Virus record (IMG/VR): IMGVR_UViG_3300034115_000003
Coordinates: 1 to 23,952 of that record
Reading direction: 5' to 3' (one strand)
From: a virus
DNA: 23,952 nt
Shown here: piece after piece, positions 8,050 to 16,817 of the stretch
How the letters are laid out: every line of letters starts with the position of its first letter
Position numbering within the stretch: the first letter of the stretch is position 1
Translations under genes and position numbers: made by a program
Notes under the pieces: model-generated
The model's database searches: none
The model's input: the letters and a program-made list of their open reading frames with translations, nothing else
Told to the model about the DNA's origin: nothing

Positions 8050-10073
8050 TGGCTAATCGACTAAAAAACAAAAGACAGAAGCTACAACTATCCCGGCTGG
8101 AAAAGGATGCCCAGCTTCTATCAAAAGATTTGGACCTAACTGATCTCGCCTTCATAACTAGGCGTCTGCCTAATATGAAGTTTAGTGAGGCTGTTACAGA
8201 TGGAGAAGTTATCAGGACTATTGAGGGTGCTTCTACAGTTACCATTGAAGTTACTGATCCTTACGGCCTCATCAAAAACTCTGGTAGATTGGCCCGTGAA
8301 GTAGATATCAAGATAGATGGATTGTGGTTCCGCTTAGTGGCGTTCAGAAAAACGGGCACTAAAACTAATCTGACGTTTGAGTCTAGAGAAGTAGCTATCC
8401 TACGGACTTATGACAACAAGCGTATTGCGGCTTGGGGTCAATTGACTAGAGCAAGGTTCGCTCAGATACTCGTCAACGAGGTCAAGCAATTCAAGATTCC
8501 TTTCGTATGTCCTGAATTGAAGAAAACTAAGTTTGAGAAGGATAAAGCAAAAGAAGATAAACTACGTGATAGGAATCCAGGCTTTGGTGATTGGCCTTCG
8601 GCTATTGCTATGGCTGCTTCTAAAGGCAAGCCTATCACTATTAAAGGTAGAGCGCCTGTTACTGCACAATTAGAGGTAATAGAGAAGGTTCTTGATGTAG
8701 GTCATAATCTGTCTGCTACTGGACGGTTGGGTGGAGTTACAAGAAAAATCCTAGTTTGTGCCATAATGACTATCATCCAAGAAGCCACAGCTTACAACAA
8801 ACCTTTTGGTCATGGCACTTCTGTGGGCGCCTTTCAGTTGATTGACATTCATGGCACAGTAGAATGGCGCATGAATTTGAATAACTCAGCTAATTGGTTT
8901 TACGAACGAGCCGTTAAATTCGCACAGGATCACCCAAACGCTCAGTACGCAGAAATATGTCAAGGTGCTCAACGTAGTGCATTTCCTGATGCTTATAGCC
9001 AGTGGAGAGTTGAAGCTGAACGACTAGTAACGGCCTACGGTATAGCTGGTGGTGCTAATTCTAGTAACAGTGATACTGCCGCCGCTAATAACATGGGAGA
9101 TTGGCAACAAGAAGCGGGAGTAGATGACTTCCAGTTTATGCGTGGTCGGCCTAAGACTCTTCCAGGTGGTAAGAAAGGCTTTGAAAAAGAGAATAGCTGG
9201 GATTGTCTGAATAGGCTTGCAGAAGAAGTACACTGGCGTTGTTTTGAAGTAAGCGGTAGAGTCTACTTTATCAGTGAGCCCTACTTATTCAGAAGTGCAC
9301 CAAGAATGCGTATCTCTGAGAGTACAGAAGGTGTAGATTGGGTAGACTTCGACTACGATATCAACAAGAAGAACGGACAAATCACAGTTACCTGTAACGT
9401 GGATAGATGGGCTGCTCCACCGGGAAGTATCCTTGAAATTTTTGATTCGGGTATAGCTAATGGTCGATGGTTGATAACCGACATTAGACGACCTATCCAT
9501 AGTATCAAGGCAACTATCACTCTAAAGAAACCACGACCTAAACTGCCAGAACCTAAGAAGGACGATCTTACAGGTATAGGTGATTACAGGAATACCAAAG
9601 AATACTCACCTACTCCTGGATACTCACCTGATCCACCAGGGCAGTATCCATCTGGTAATGCTCTACGTGATGCTGTATTGAACAGTCCTAACATCACGTT
9701 TAGCAGAACATCTCAGTCTAACGACATTAAGTTTGGTCTGGTCAAACCACAGGTCCTTAAGTTCATGCTGGCGTTCAGCGAGGCAGGCTTTCCTATAAAA
9801 GTCACTAGTATGCGCTCTGACCATTCTGCTAATACCAGCTCTGGTAATCCTTCCGCTCATGGTTTTGGCTTGGCTCTAGACATGGGTAACTACGGAAGCG
9901 ATAACCCAAGGACTCCTACAGCTATGAGATGGATTGCTGACTTTCAGCCACAACTAGGATTCTCTCAACTAATTGGACCCAATAATGAATTGGTGATTCC
10001 ACTAGGTCACTACGACAAGAAAACACTTGAGCAGCATGACGATCATATCCATGTGGGGTGGCATATTCCATGA
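8049..10073 (+). CDS. baseplate hub protein with lysozyme-like and M15 peptidase domains
   Basis: A 674-residue multidomain hub. Residues about 30-205 and 350-495 look like one hub fold (gpD/gp27/XkdQ type, with ASTVTIEVTDPYG and WDCLNRLAEEVHWRCFEV), interrupted by a lysozyme/transglycosylase-like domain at about 206-330. That domain has a candidate catalytic E245 (IIQEATAYN), the SVGAFQL turn and QRSAFPDAYSQWRVEAERL. A Pro-rich linker (495-535, YSPTPGYSPDPPGQYP) leads to a C-terminal peptidase domain. There SAHGFGLALD (602-611) fits the SxHxxGxAxD zinc motif of M15 enzymes, with H604 and D611, and DDHIHVGW (664-671) gives H666/H668. It would open the cell wall during tail penetration. Domain calls are from motifs. 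Confidence 0.85.
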   Translation: MANRLKNKRQKLQLSRLEKDAQLLSKDLDLTDLAFITRRLPNMKFSEAVTDGEVIRTIEGASTVTIEVTDPYGLIKNSGRLAREVDIKIDGLWFRLVAFRKTGTKTNLTFESREVAILRTYDNKRIAAWGQLTRARFAQILVNEVKQFKIPFVCPELKKTKFEKDKAKEDKLRDRNPGFGDWPSAIAMAASKGKPITIKGRAPVTAQLEVIEKVLDVGHNLSATGRLGGVTRKILVCAIMTIIQEATAYNKPFGHGTSVGAFQLIDIHGTVEWRMNLNNSANWFYERAVKFAQDHPNAQYAEICQGAQRSAFPDAYSQWRVEAERLVTAYGIAGGANSSNSDTAAANNMGDWQQEAGVDDFQFMRGRPKTLPGGKKGFEKENSWDCLNRLAEEVHWRCFEVSGRVYFISEPYLFRSAPRMRISESTEGVDWVDFDYDINKKNGQITVTCNVDRWAAPPGSILEIFDSGIANGRWLITDIRRPIHSIKATITLKKPRPKLPEPKKDDLTGIGDYRNTKEYSPTPGYSPDPPGQYPSGNALRDAVLNSPNITFSRTSQSNDIKFGLVKPQVLKFMLAFSEAGFPIKVTSMRSDHSANTSSGNPSAHGFGLALDMGNYGSDNPRTPTAMRWIADFQPQLGFSQLIGPNNELVIPLGHYDKKTLEQHDDHIHVGWHIP

Positions 10074-12061
10074 GTATGTTCGACGATCTTCCGGCTAGAG
10101 AAATACTCGACGGTAATTGGTCGGGTAAAATTGCTACTAATGTCAGTTCAGTAGATGATCCCGTTTACGTGACTATCAATTCTTTTGGTAAGACTCACAG
10201 GTTTGGTCCTTGTAGATGGGTAACACGCGGTACCTCTCTACCTAATCGTGGTGATGTATGTCTGGTAACATTCGACGAAAATCAACGTGCCTATGTTATT
10301 GCTTGGTGGGATGGTACTCTAGGCGGCGGTGGCGGTGGCGGCGAGGTTGGCCCTGGCGACATTGGTACCACAGAACTGGCAGACAATGCGGTAACTAAAC
10401 CTAAGATGGCTGACAATTCGGTTAGCGCAGCAGAGATTGAAAATGATACAGTTACACACAATGAGATAGCTGTTGCTAACAAGGATGGTGCGGCTGCCAC
10501 TCCTTCTCTACGTACTCTAGGTACTGGTTCTGCACAGGCCGCTGCTGGTAACGATGCTAGATTGAGTGATTCCCGTATTCCTACGGCACACGGTGATTCA
10601 CTACATGATGCGACTGTAGCTTCACTTTCTTCTGGCATCGTACCTAATGCTGAATTAGGATCAGGTACTCCAGATAGTACTAAATTCCTACGTGGTGATA
10701 GAATATGGGCTGTGCCTGCTGGTGGTGGCGACTTTCCAATAATTGATGTAAAAGCAGATTTTGGGGCAGTAGGAGATGGATCAACAGATGACTACGACGC
10801 GTGGCAGGACGCTTTTGATGCTATTCCTGCCGCTGGTGGAGCTATTTTGGCACCACCTGGACCGTATCTAATTAACTCTGGAACTGGATTTACTATCAAG
10901 CCCTATACAACAATTATAGGTACTAGTTATCCAAGATATTATTCCGCGGTTGAGCCTGTATCAAATTGCTATTTAAAGATCGGAGCCGGCTTTACAGGAT
11001 CTAGCTTGTGGGCGCCGCCTGGTACGATTCGTAACGTCTCGTGGCAGAACATAGGACTCTTTGGTATGGGTTTGGGTACTCCTGGCTCTGGCGGAAAACA
11101 CTGTATTCGATTTCCCGATCTTGCTGATGTAACGGGTGAAATGGGAATTTCTTTTGAGAATGTTCATATCGCAGGTTGGACAGGATCAGGAGTGTGTGGT
11201 CGTTTGCATGTTGGGTCGTTCGTAAATTGTCATATCTCAAACTGTGGTTACTGGTGTATCGAGACAATAACTGGCACGAACAATCGTTGGAATGATGTTA
11301 AGTTCCTAGGCGGATTTCTGTACTATGGACGTTCTGGCTGTTTAGCTTTCGATGGAGGTACTACTACTGCTAATATTGGTTTTATAGAAACACGCTTTGA
11401 ACGTGGAGGCAATCAACCAGGAAGCCCACTTTCTCCATACAACACAGATGCTCCCGGTGTGCTACTAGGAAATGCAGAATGGATTCGTTTTATTGGTACG
11501 AACACGGATGGAAATACGGGTCATGGTTATCATCTACGTCGTACGGCTGCCGATTCAAAAAGAGTACGTGGTATTGAATTTACAAGTACCCATCAAGGAA
11601 GGGATGGTGGGGGCGACCAATCTACATTGCCTACCAGAGCATCTATTGCTTGTCTAGGTTTTAATGGATCAAATAGAGTCGAGCAAATTCGAGTGAACGG
11701 CGGAAAGAACGTGGCAGGTAAAGCAGATGATGGTGGGGGAGGTATCGTTTCTCCAAAACATGGAGTCATGCTAGATTACGTTTATGACGCAGTTTTCAAT
11801 GAGTACGATGCTGAGGAAGCAACATTCGGGAGTACAATTGCAAACCGTTGGAATATTGGGGCGGGTGGAATTTCTCAACTATGGCGCACTAGGGTCAATG
11901 ACCAACGTGCTGGAATCTTCTCATTCCCATCACTGGGTAGTGGTACCCCACCTATAGTTGCTGACGGTTCTGGTGAGTTCACACAACTTTGGTACGACGA
12001 GAGTACTAATAAAATTATGGTTCGTGAAGGTGGCAGCAACTTTGGAGTGGTTGTAGCATAA
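10070..12061 (+). CDS. spike-like OB-fold protein fused to a pectate-lyase-type beta-helix (candidate depolymerase)
   Basis: A 663-residue protein. The ATG at 10070 overlaps the hub stop (ATGA) and is preceded by GGGGTGG; a GTG at 10058 is less likely. Residues about 15-82 (DPVYVTINSFGKTHRFGP, GDVCLVTFDENQRAYVIAWW) look like the OB domain of baseplate spikes such as P2 gpV and T4 gp5. A seven-Gly linker (85-91) follows, then a fibre collar (92-215) with ELADNAVTKPKMADNSVSA. From about 224 a pectate-lyase-superfamily segment (DVKADFGAVGDGSTDDYDAW, then GGAILAPPGPYLI) begins a long beta-helix. The gene lies exactly where gpV sits in P2 order, before gpW, gpJ and gpI. It probably binds or cuts a surface polysaccharide; catalytic residues are not assigned. 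Confidence 0.8.
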   Translation: MSMFDDLPAREILDGNWSGKIATNVSSVDDPVYVTINSFGKTHRFGPCRWVTRGTSLPNRGDVCLVTFDENQRAYVIAWWDGTLGGGGGGGEVGPGDIGTTELADNAVTKPKMADNSVSAAEIENDTVTHNEIAVANKDGAAATPSLRTLGTGSAQAAAGNDARLSDSRIPTAHGDSLHDATVASLSSGIVPNAELGSGTPDSTKFLRGDRIWAVPAGGGDFPIIDVKADFGAVGDGSTDDYDAWQDAFDAIPAAGGAILAPPGPYLINSGTGFTIKPYTTIIGTSYPRYYSAVEPVSNCYLKIGAGFTGSSLWAPPGTIRNVSWQNIGLFGMGLGTPGSGGKHCIRFPDLADVTGEMGISFENVHIAGWTGSGVCGRLHVGSFVNCHISNCGYWCIETITGTNNRWNDVKFLGGFLYYGRSGCLAFDGGTTTANIGFIETRFERGGNQPGSPLSPYNTDAPGVLLGNAEWIRFIGTNTDGNTGHGYHLRRTAADSKRVRGIEFTSTHQGRDGGGDQSTLPTRASIACLGFNGSNRVEQIRVNGGKNVAGKADDGGGGIVSPKHGVMLDYVYDAVFNEYDAEEATFGSTIANRWNIGAGGISQLWRTRVNDQRAGIFSFPSLGSGTPPIVADGSGEFTQLWYDESTNKIMVREGGSNFGVVVA

Positions 12062-12378
12062 TGGCTGATATACCACACTTCGCTATACCATTCAGGATTG
12101 ACGGTGCTAGAGGCGCAATCGTAAACGAACAAGATTCCGATGAGGAAATCACAGATTGCGCAGAAACCGTACTTAGGTATGAAATAGGTCAAAGACCTGA
12201 AAGACCAGAATTTGGTATACCTGACCAGACTTTCGCTGAACCCGAACCAGACGTTTCACTAATTCAAGAAGCTCTAGTTAGGTGGGAACCTAGGACAAAT
12301 CTCATAGTAGGAGAGTCTGTGGTTGATACAATAGACGAGCTTATCACTAAAATAAGAGTGGAGGCAGCGCATGAGTGA
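12061..12378 (+). CDS. baseplate wedge protein, gp25 / gpW family
   Basis: A 105-residue protein starting one base inside the previous stop. IPFRIDGARGAIVNEQDSDE, then a helix-rich part ITDCAETVLRYEIGQRPERP with EFGIPDQTF, matches the gp25-like fold of the sheath-initiating wedge component. The typical EPR-like region appears here as the RWEPRTNLI segment near residue 75. Its length is usual for the family. It nucleates the sheath at the baseplate. The next gene starts eight bases before its stop, and GGAGG about 6-8 bases ahead of that ATG lies within this gene. Confidence 0.88.
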   Translation: MADIPHFAIPFRIDGARGAIVNEQDSDEEITDCAETVLRYEIGQRPERPEFGIPDQTFAEPEPDVSLIQEALVRWEPRTNLIVGESVVDTIDELITKIRVEAAHE

Positions 12379-14044
12379 ACAGTTCATTGACGTTCCAATT
12401 ACGACCGATCCAGAAGTATTGGCTCAGTTGGCGTTTGACTACCTACAGGCTAATATACCTGATTGGGTACCTAACGACGCAAACCTGGAAACCATCCTAA
12501 TTGAAGCTTCTGCTCTTATGGCAGCCGAAGCCAGGGATGTAGCAAGTACCGTTCCTACCGAGATTTTTAGGTATTTTGGTGAATTGGTTGGTATCCTTCC
12601 ACAAGAAGCAACACGAGCCACAAGCACAACCGAATGGACTATGATTGACAACCAAGGATACACTATTCCTGCTGGTACTCAGATAGGAATTAGGACAGCA
12701 GGAGACGTACTGATTCCATTTGAAGTTATGGAAGATGTAGTGATCCTTCCAGGCGCAACCATCGCCAGCAACGTTGAAATTCTGGCAACAGAAACGGGAA
12801 TTGAGGGTTCTGGCCTACCTGATACCAGCGTCGTAGAACTCATTGATACTCTAGATTTCGTTACCACTATTACTCTAGAGACTCTTACTACTGGCGGGGT
12901 TGATGCTGAGGATGATGACGTTTACCTAAATCGCCTAGTTGCGAGATTGCAAATGCTTGCTCCACGTCCTATTCTAGCTCGTGACTTTGCGGTGTTTGCT
13001 CAAGATATAGCAGGAGTAGATAGGGCCATAGCTGTTGATGGATATAACCCATTCCACAACAAACTCAATGCTAATCAGTCCAGCCTGGAAACAGACGCCT
13101 CTGGTTGGGAAGCTGAAACCAACTGTGCTGTATCCCGTCAGACTACTGTAGCAGAAGATGGTATAGCATCTCTTAGGCTACGTTCTACAGCCGGCGGTAA
13201 TATGTCGGGTATGACTACTAGAACAGGAGTCAATCCGGTCACGGGTATTCCTGGAGAGTTTTGGAGTGCTATAGCAGACTTTCGTTCCGCCGTTTCAGCG
13301 AGGACTTGCAAGGTGTTCATACATTGGATCAATGGTGCTGATGCCATCATTTCTTCTATAAGTTCTGCTGGCGCCGCTGATACTACTTCTGGTTGGACTC
13401 AACAAACCATCTCAGGTATTGCCCCCGCTGGTACAGTTAAGGTGGTCGTAGCTGTGCAGGTTCTTGCTACAGGCGGCGCGAGCGAGGATCACTTCGTTGA
13501 CAAGATTCAACTACGTAAAGGTCCAGGTACAGATTGGGTTATCGGTGGAACAATTGAAACCGGAAACGAACGTATGGTAGCTGTAGCTGCCGTTGACATT
13601 ACAGGAGAAGCTGTTAGTGCAGGAATAAAAACTGATGTTGACGCATATCTACAATCAATGCGTGAGGTCAACTTCATAGTGAACATGATGGACCCAACTT
13701 ACACTACCATTGACGTTACGTTTACTGCTGTAGCTCTTGATGGATGGCTACCAGCCGATGTTGAAGCGGGTGCTGAGCAAGCTATGATTGATTACTTGTC
13801 ACCTATGAATTGGGGTCTTCCAGATGTTGTAAGTTTTGGAGATAACCCATCACCTATGTGGTTAAACAAACCTATTCTCAGATATCTAGAACTAGCACAG
13901 GTGTTGAATAATGTAGGTGGTCTTGACTACATTACCGCTCTGACCTTTAGACGTGGTGCAGACGCATTCGCACAGACCGACCTTGCTCTAGCTGGTGCTA
14001 TTCCTTTGCCACGAGCAGGCGTAATCACAGGAACGGTTACATAG
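12371..14044 (+). CDS. baseplate wedge protein J (gp6/gpJ family) with an inserted binding-like module
   Basis: A 557-residue protein. Residues 1-225 and about 398-557 make up the expected baseplate J body: DWVPNDANLETILIEASALM, the TIPAGTQIGIRT strand pair, GGVDAEDDDVYLNRLVARLQ, and later ERMVAVAAVDITGEAVSAGI with VNFIVNMMDPTYTTIDVTFT. Between them, at about 227-398, lies a beta-sandwich-like module. It opens LNANQSSLETDASGWEAE, has GIASLRLRSTAG and closes with DHFVDKIQLRKGPG, like the CBM-type modules of phage tails. J proteins join wedge components in the baseplate. The insertion makes the protein longer than the family core, and the module probably points outward. Binding specificity is unknown. 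Confidence 0.85.
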   Translation: MSEQFIDVPITTDPEVLAQLAFDYLQANIPDWVPNDANLETILIEASALMAAEARDVASTVPTEIFRYFGELVGILPQEATRATSTTEWTMIDNQGYTIPAGTQIGIRTAGDVLIPFEVMEDVVILPGATIASNVEILATETGIEGSGLPDTSVVELIDTLDFVTTITLETLTTGGVDAEDDDVYLNRLVARLQMLAPRPILARDFAVFAQDIAGVDRAIAVDGYNPFHNKLNANQSSLETDASGWEAETNCAVSRQTTVAEDGIASLRLRSTAGGNMSGMTTRTGVNPVTGIPGEFWSAIADFRSAVSARTCKVFIHWINGADAIISSISSAGAADTTSGWTQQTISGIAPAGTVKVVVAVQVLATGGASEDHFVDKIQLRKGPGTDWVIGGTIETGNERMVAVAAVDITGEAVSAGIKTDVDAYLQSMREVNFIVNMMDPTYTTIDVTFTAVALDGWLPADVEAGAEQAMIDYLSPMNWGLPDVVSFGDNPSPMWLNKPILRYLELAQVLNNVGGLDYITALTFRRGADAFAQTDLALAGAIPLPRAGVITGTVT

Positions 14045-15195
14045 TGCCTCAGCCCTCTGTTAGTCAATCAGCCGAGAACTTGTACGAAATCCTAAAGCCG
14101 TTGGCTTACGCTGATGAGAGGTATGGCTGGCCTCTATTACATCTTTGTGAGGCTAGTGTAGGATCGTTACAGCAAGTCAATAATTATGTAGGATCACAGG
14201 ATGATGAGTTCCCAAACTGGTCAGCACTAGTTGACATTGATAGAGCGCCCGATGAGACTCTGCCCTGGTTGGGTCAGTTGGTTGGAGTTGTAGTTCCTAG
14301 GCAAGAAATTCTCGAAACCGATTCAGACTATGCAGTAAGAATTCGGGAGTACATTCGTGGAACCCCCGGATTCAAGAGAGGCTCTCCTAGTGCTATGGTT
14401 GTTGCTGTTCAGCAGTATCTAACAGGAACCAAGCAAGTTATCTTCCGAGAACGTAACGGTGGAGCATACAAGCTAACCGTTAAGACTCGCCGTGACGAGA
14501 CACCACCAGAAGATTGGGAATCAACAAACATTCTAACCAACGGGGGTCTTGAGACAAATACAACTGGATGGTCAGTAGTTAACGGTACCATAGCGCGTAT
14601 AGTATCACCAGGAAAGTTTGGTGATGCTTATGGTGCCGTAACATGCACAGCACCTACAGTATTTACAGCAATTCACGATTCACCGATATCTGGTGCTACA
14701 GCAGGACGAGAGTTCTCAGGATCAGTTTGGGCAAGAGGGGTAGGAGCACAAATCGGTGAGATGTGTGGCCTTGGTATTGAAGAACGTGGTGGTGCTTCGG
14801 GAGCGGTTTCTTTTGGTTTTGATTTTATTACATTAACTGAGGATTGGCAAAGAGTTACGGCTAGTGGTCCTATAGCAGCAAACGACAGAACTACTGCCCG
14901 TTTGTTTATAGATGGAAACAACGCAAGCCCCGGAGAAATATTCCACATTGATGGAGCGCAAATGGAAGAAAAGCCCGATGCAACACCTTATATAGAGACG
15001 AACGGTGCTCCTGCAAGTAGAGGTAGCGGATTTGGTCCAGTAGGAGATGCTCTAAGGACACAGAAGCCTGGTGGTATCATTCTCACGTATGAAGTTATAG
15101 ATGGACAGGATTGGCAGAACGTGATTGATACACAAGCAAGTTGGACTACGACTATAGCAGCGTATCCAACGATTGACGCCTTGGAAGAAGGATAG
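14044..15195 (+). CDS. tail protein I-like baseplate protein with an inserted carbohydrate-binding-like module
   Basis: A 383-residue protein with GTG start overlapping the previous TAG (TAGTG). Residues 1-155 fit the P2 gpI / tail protein I family: ENLYEILKPLAYADERYGWP, then DETLPWLGQLVGV, YAVRIREYIRGTPGFKRGSP and MVVAVQQYLTGTKQV. About 335-383 return to that core (RTQKPGGIILTYEVIDGQDW). Residues about 158-325 form an inserted module. It begins NILTNGGLETNTTGWSVVNG and ends with EIFHIDGAQMEEKPDATPYI, a signature of CBM_4_9-like beta-sandwiches seen in many phage tail proteins. gpI completes the wedge and anchors fibres. The fibre genes follow at once. Confidence 0.82.
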   Translation: MPQPSVSQSAENLYEILKPLAYADERYGWPLLHLCEASVGSLQQVNNYVGSQDDEFPNWSALVDIDRAPDETLPWLGQLVGVVVPRQEILETDSDYAVRIREYIRGTPGFKRGSPSAMVVAVQQYLTGTKQVIFRERNGGAYKLTVKTRRDETPPEDWESTNILTNGGLETNTTGWSVVNGTIARIVSPGKFGDAYGAVTCTAPTVFTAIHDSPISGATAGREFSGSVWARGVGAQIGEMCGLGIEERGGASGAVSFGFDFITLTEDWQRVTASGPIAANDRTTARLFIDGNNASPGEIFHIDGAQMEEKPDATPYIETNGAPASRGSGFGPVGDALRTQKPGGIILTYEVIDGQDWQNVIDTQASWTTTIAAYPTIDALEEG

Positions 15196-15990
15196 ATGCC
15201 TGATATTTCAGATCGTTGGAGTATTCCATTTCCTACCGTAAACGATCCCGCCAACATGGACGACCAAATCAAAACGATGGCGGAATCTATAGACGATCAC
15301 GCTAAAGACCTTACTCAAGGAACCTTTGCTAATCGTCCAGCGGCAGGCACGTATGGTCGTTACTACTACGATACGACTCATCTAGTTCTTTGGAGAGATA
15401 ATGGTACAGTTTGGAAGCCTTCAAGTGCTACGGAACTCACAACGGGCACGTTACCCAGCAACCCCGATGAAGGACAAACTGTAGACGTGTTGGTAGATAG
15501 TACTCTTGGAATTGTATGGAGATTTCGTTATAGACCAAGCTCTTCAGAGTCGAGTCCGTATAAGTGGGAATCTGTTGGTAATGTTCCAAGCTTGTCACAC
15601 GTAATTGAAACTAGTCTAAACACCACATCTACCTTCTATCAGACTTACAATCCCGAAATTATCCTTCCATTCAGAGGTATATACGATGTGGAGTTTGGAG
15701 CTCATATGTACACTAACGTAGCACCCGGTGGTGTAGCAGCTATGTCCGTTTGGGAAGGAACGTCGGTTCCCATACCTGCTGACTCACCTGCGCTGGATGA
15801 GCTTGCTGCCTATTGTGATGTTTATCCATATGCCAATCAAGCTTCTGCTCATGGATCTAGATTGCTTAGAAGAGGATTTGGTTCTACACCCCCAATTACG
15901 GTAAGAAATGTTTATAGAACATTCGGAGGACTTAATACAACTTTCCACTCGCGTTGGATGAAGATTACTCCTGTGGTGGTGTCTGCATAA
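15196..15990 (+). CDS. tail fibre / receptor-binding protein, paralogue 1
   Basis: A 264-residue protein beginning immediately after the gpI stop. An N-terminal domain (residues 1-75) has WSIPFPTVNDPANMDDQIKT, a short helix with IDDHAKDLTQG, RPAAGTYGRYYYD and LWRDNGTVWKP. A middle strand pair (VWRFRYRP, YKWESVG) and a C-terminal beta-sandwich (GIYDVEFGAHMYTN, HSRWMKITPVVV) follow. The two next genes share this whole plan, so the gene is one of three tandem paralogues. Position after gpI suggests a short fibre or tip protein that contacts the host surface. No catalytic motif is seen. Confidence 0.75.
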   Translation: MPDISDRWSIPFPTVNDPANMDDQIKTMAESIDDHAKDLTQGTFANRPAAGTYGRYYYDTTHLVLWRDNGTVWKPSSATELTTGTLPSNPDEGQTVDVLVDSTLGIVWRFRYRPSSSESSPYKWESVGNVPSLSHVIETSLNTTSTFYQTYNPEIILPFRGIYDVEFGAHMYTNVAPGGVAAMSVWEGTSVPIPADSPALDELAAYCDVYPYANQASAHGSRLLRRGFGSTPPITVRNVYRTFGGLNTTFHSRWMKITPVVVSA

Positions 15991-16817
15991 TGCCATCTAC
16001 TCCACGCAGCGGCATACCATATCCAGCTGTAGGAGATCCTCCGAATTTCCCTGTCCAGATGGATGCAATAGCTACAGCAATTGATAACATGGCCAAGGAT
16101 GACCAAGGCTTGTTAGCAAATAAGCCAATAAGTAGTCCAAGCGTACCAGGAAAGATGGGTCGTTACTACTACGCAACTGATTCTGGAGTTCTATACAGGG
16201 ATCATGGAACTGGTTGGTCTGCTGTATACGCATCGGAAATTGGTACGACAATGCCAGGGTCTGCTCCTGTTGATTACACTCAGTGGACTATGCTGATGCC
16301 GACAGAGGGTGCCGGCTTCGGACACCACGCCGAAGAATCTTTTATAAATGTAGAGTGGGCATTTCGTTACGTCGCTTCTGAACCTACATACAAATGGGTT
16401 TTTGTGGGTGGACCACCTGTCATTTACACCGTGAAGAACTCGGACATTTTGAGCACCACTAGTACAACATATGCACAACTTGGCGATGTGATAGATCCAC
16501 AACTACAGATCGACCTACCTCGCGCCGGTGTTTATGAAATTGAGTTTGGCGCAAATATGTGGAATAGCACAAATGACACTGAAGTATTGGCTAGCCTATC
16601 TTTGCTAGGTGCGGCCGCTAGCGATAACGATGCGATACGTTCCAACGTAGTAGGAGTTGCGGGATTCCCCAACACTATTGCCCATCAACATTGTCGTAGG
16701 ATTCTTCAGAAAACTTTGGCAACGCCAGGAATTGTTGCTTTTAGATATAGAGTTCCTGGGGGCACAGGCAACTGGCGAGGACAACATCTATCAATTAGAC
16801 CAAAGGCGATTATTTAA
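15990..16817 (+). CDS. tail fibre / receptor-binding protein, paralogue 2
   Basis: A 275-residue protein; the ATG at 15990 overlaps the previous TAA by one base and is preferred over an in-frame codon at 15954 that would overlap deeply. It shares with its neighbours SGIPYPAVGDPPNFPVQMDA, the KDDQGLLANKP segment, MGRYYYATDSGVLYRDHGT, an FRYVASEPTYKWVFVGG strand pair and a C-terminal domain with GVYEIEFGANMWN ending RGQHLSIRPKAII. It is slightly longer in the linker (about residues 85-115, GSAPVDYTQWTMLMPTEGAG). It lies between paralogues 1 and 3 and likely forms a related trimeric fibre. Confidence 0.75.
   Translation: MPSTPRSGIPYPAVGDPPNFPVQMDAIATAIDNMAKDDQGLLANKPISSPSVPGKMGRYYYATDSGVLYRDHGTGWSAVYASEIGTTMPGSAPVDYTQWTMLMPTEGAGFGHHAEESFINVEWAFRYVASEPTYKWVFVGGPPVIYTVKNSDILSTTSTTYAQLGDVIDPQLQIDLPRAGVYEIEFGANMWNSTNDTEVLASLSLLGAAASDNDAIRSNVVGVAGFPNTIAHQHCRRILQKTLATPGIVAFRYRVPGGTGNWRGQHLSIRPKAII

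Noticed and set aside
10291-10638. Minus-strand open frame of 115 residues
   Set aside because: It is antisense to the Gly linker and collar of the spike-like protein; the Pro run mirrors the Gly run.
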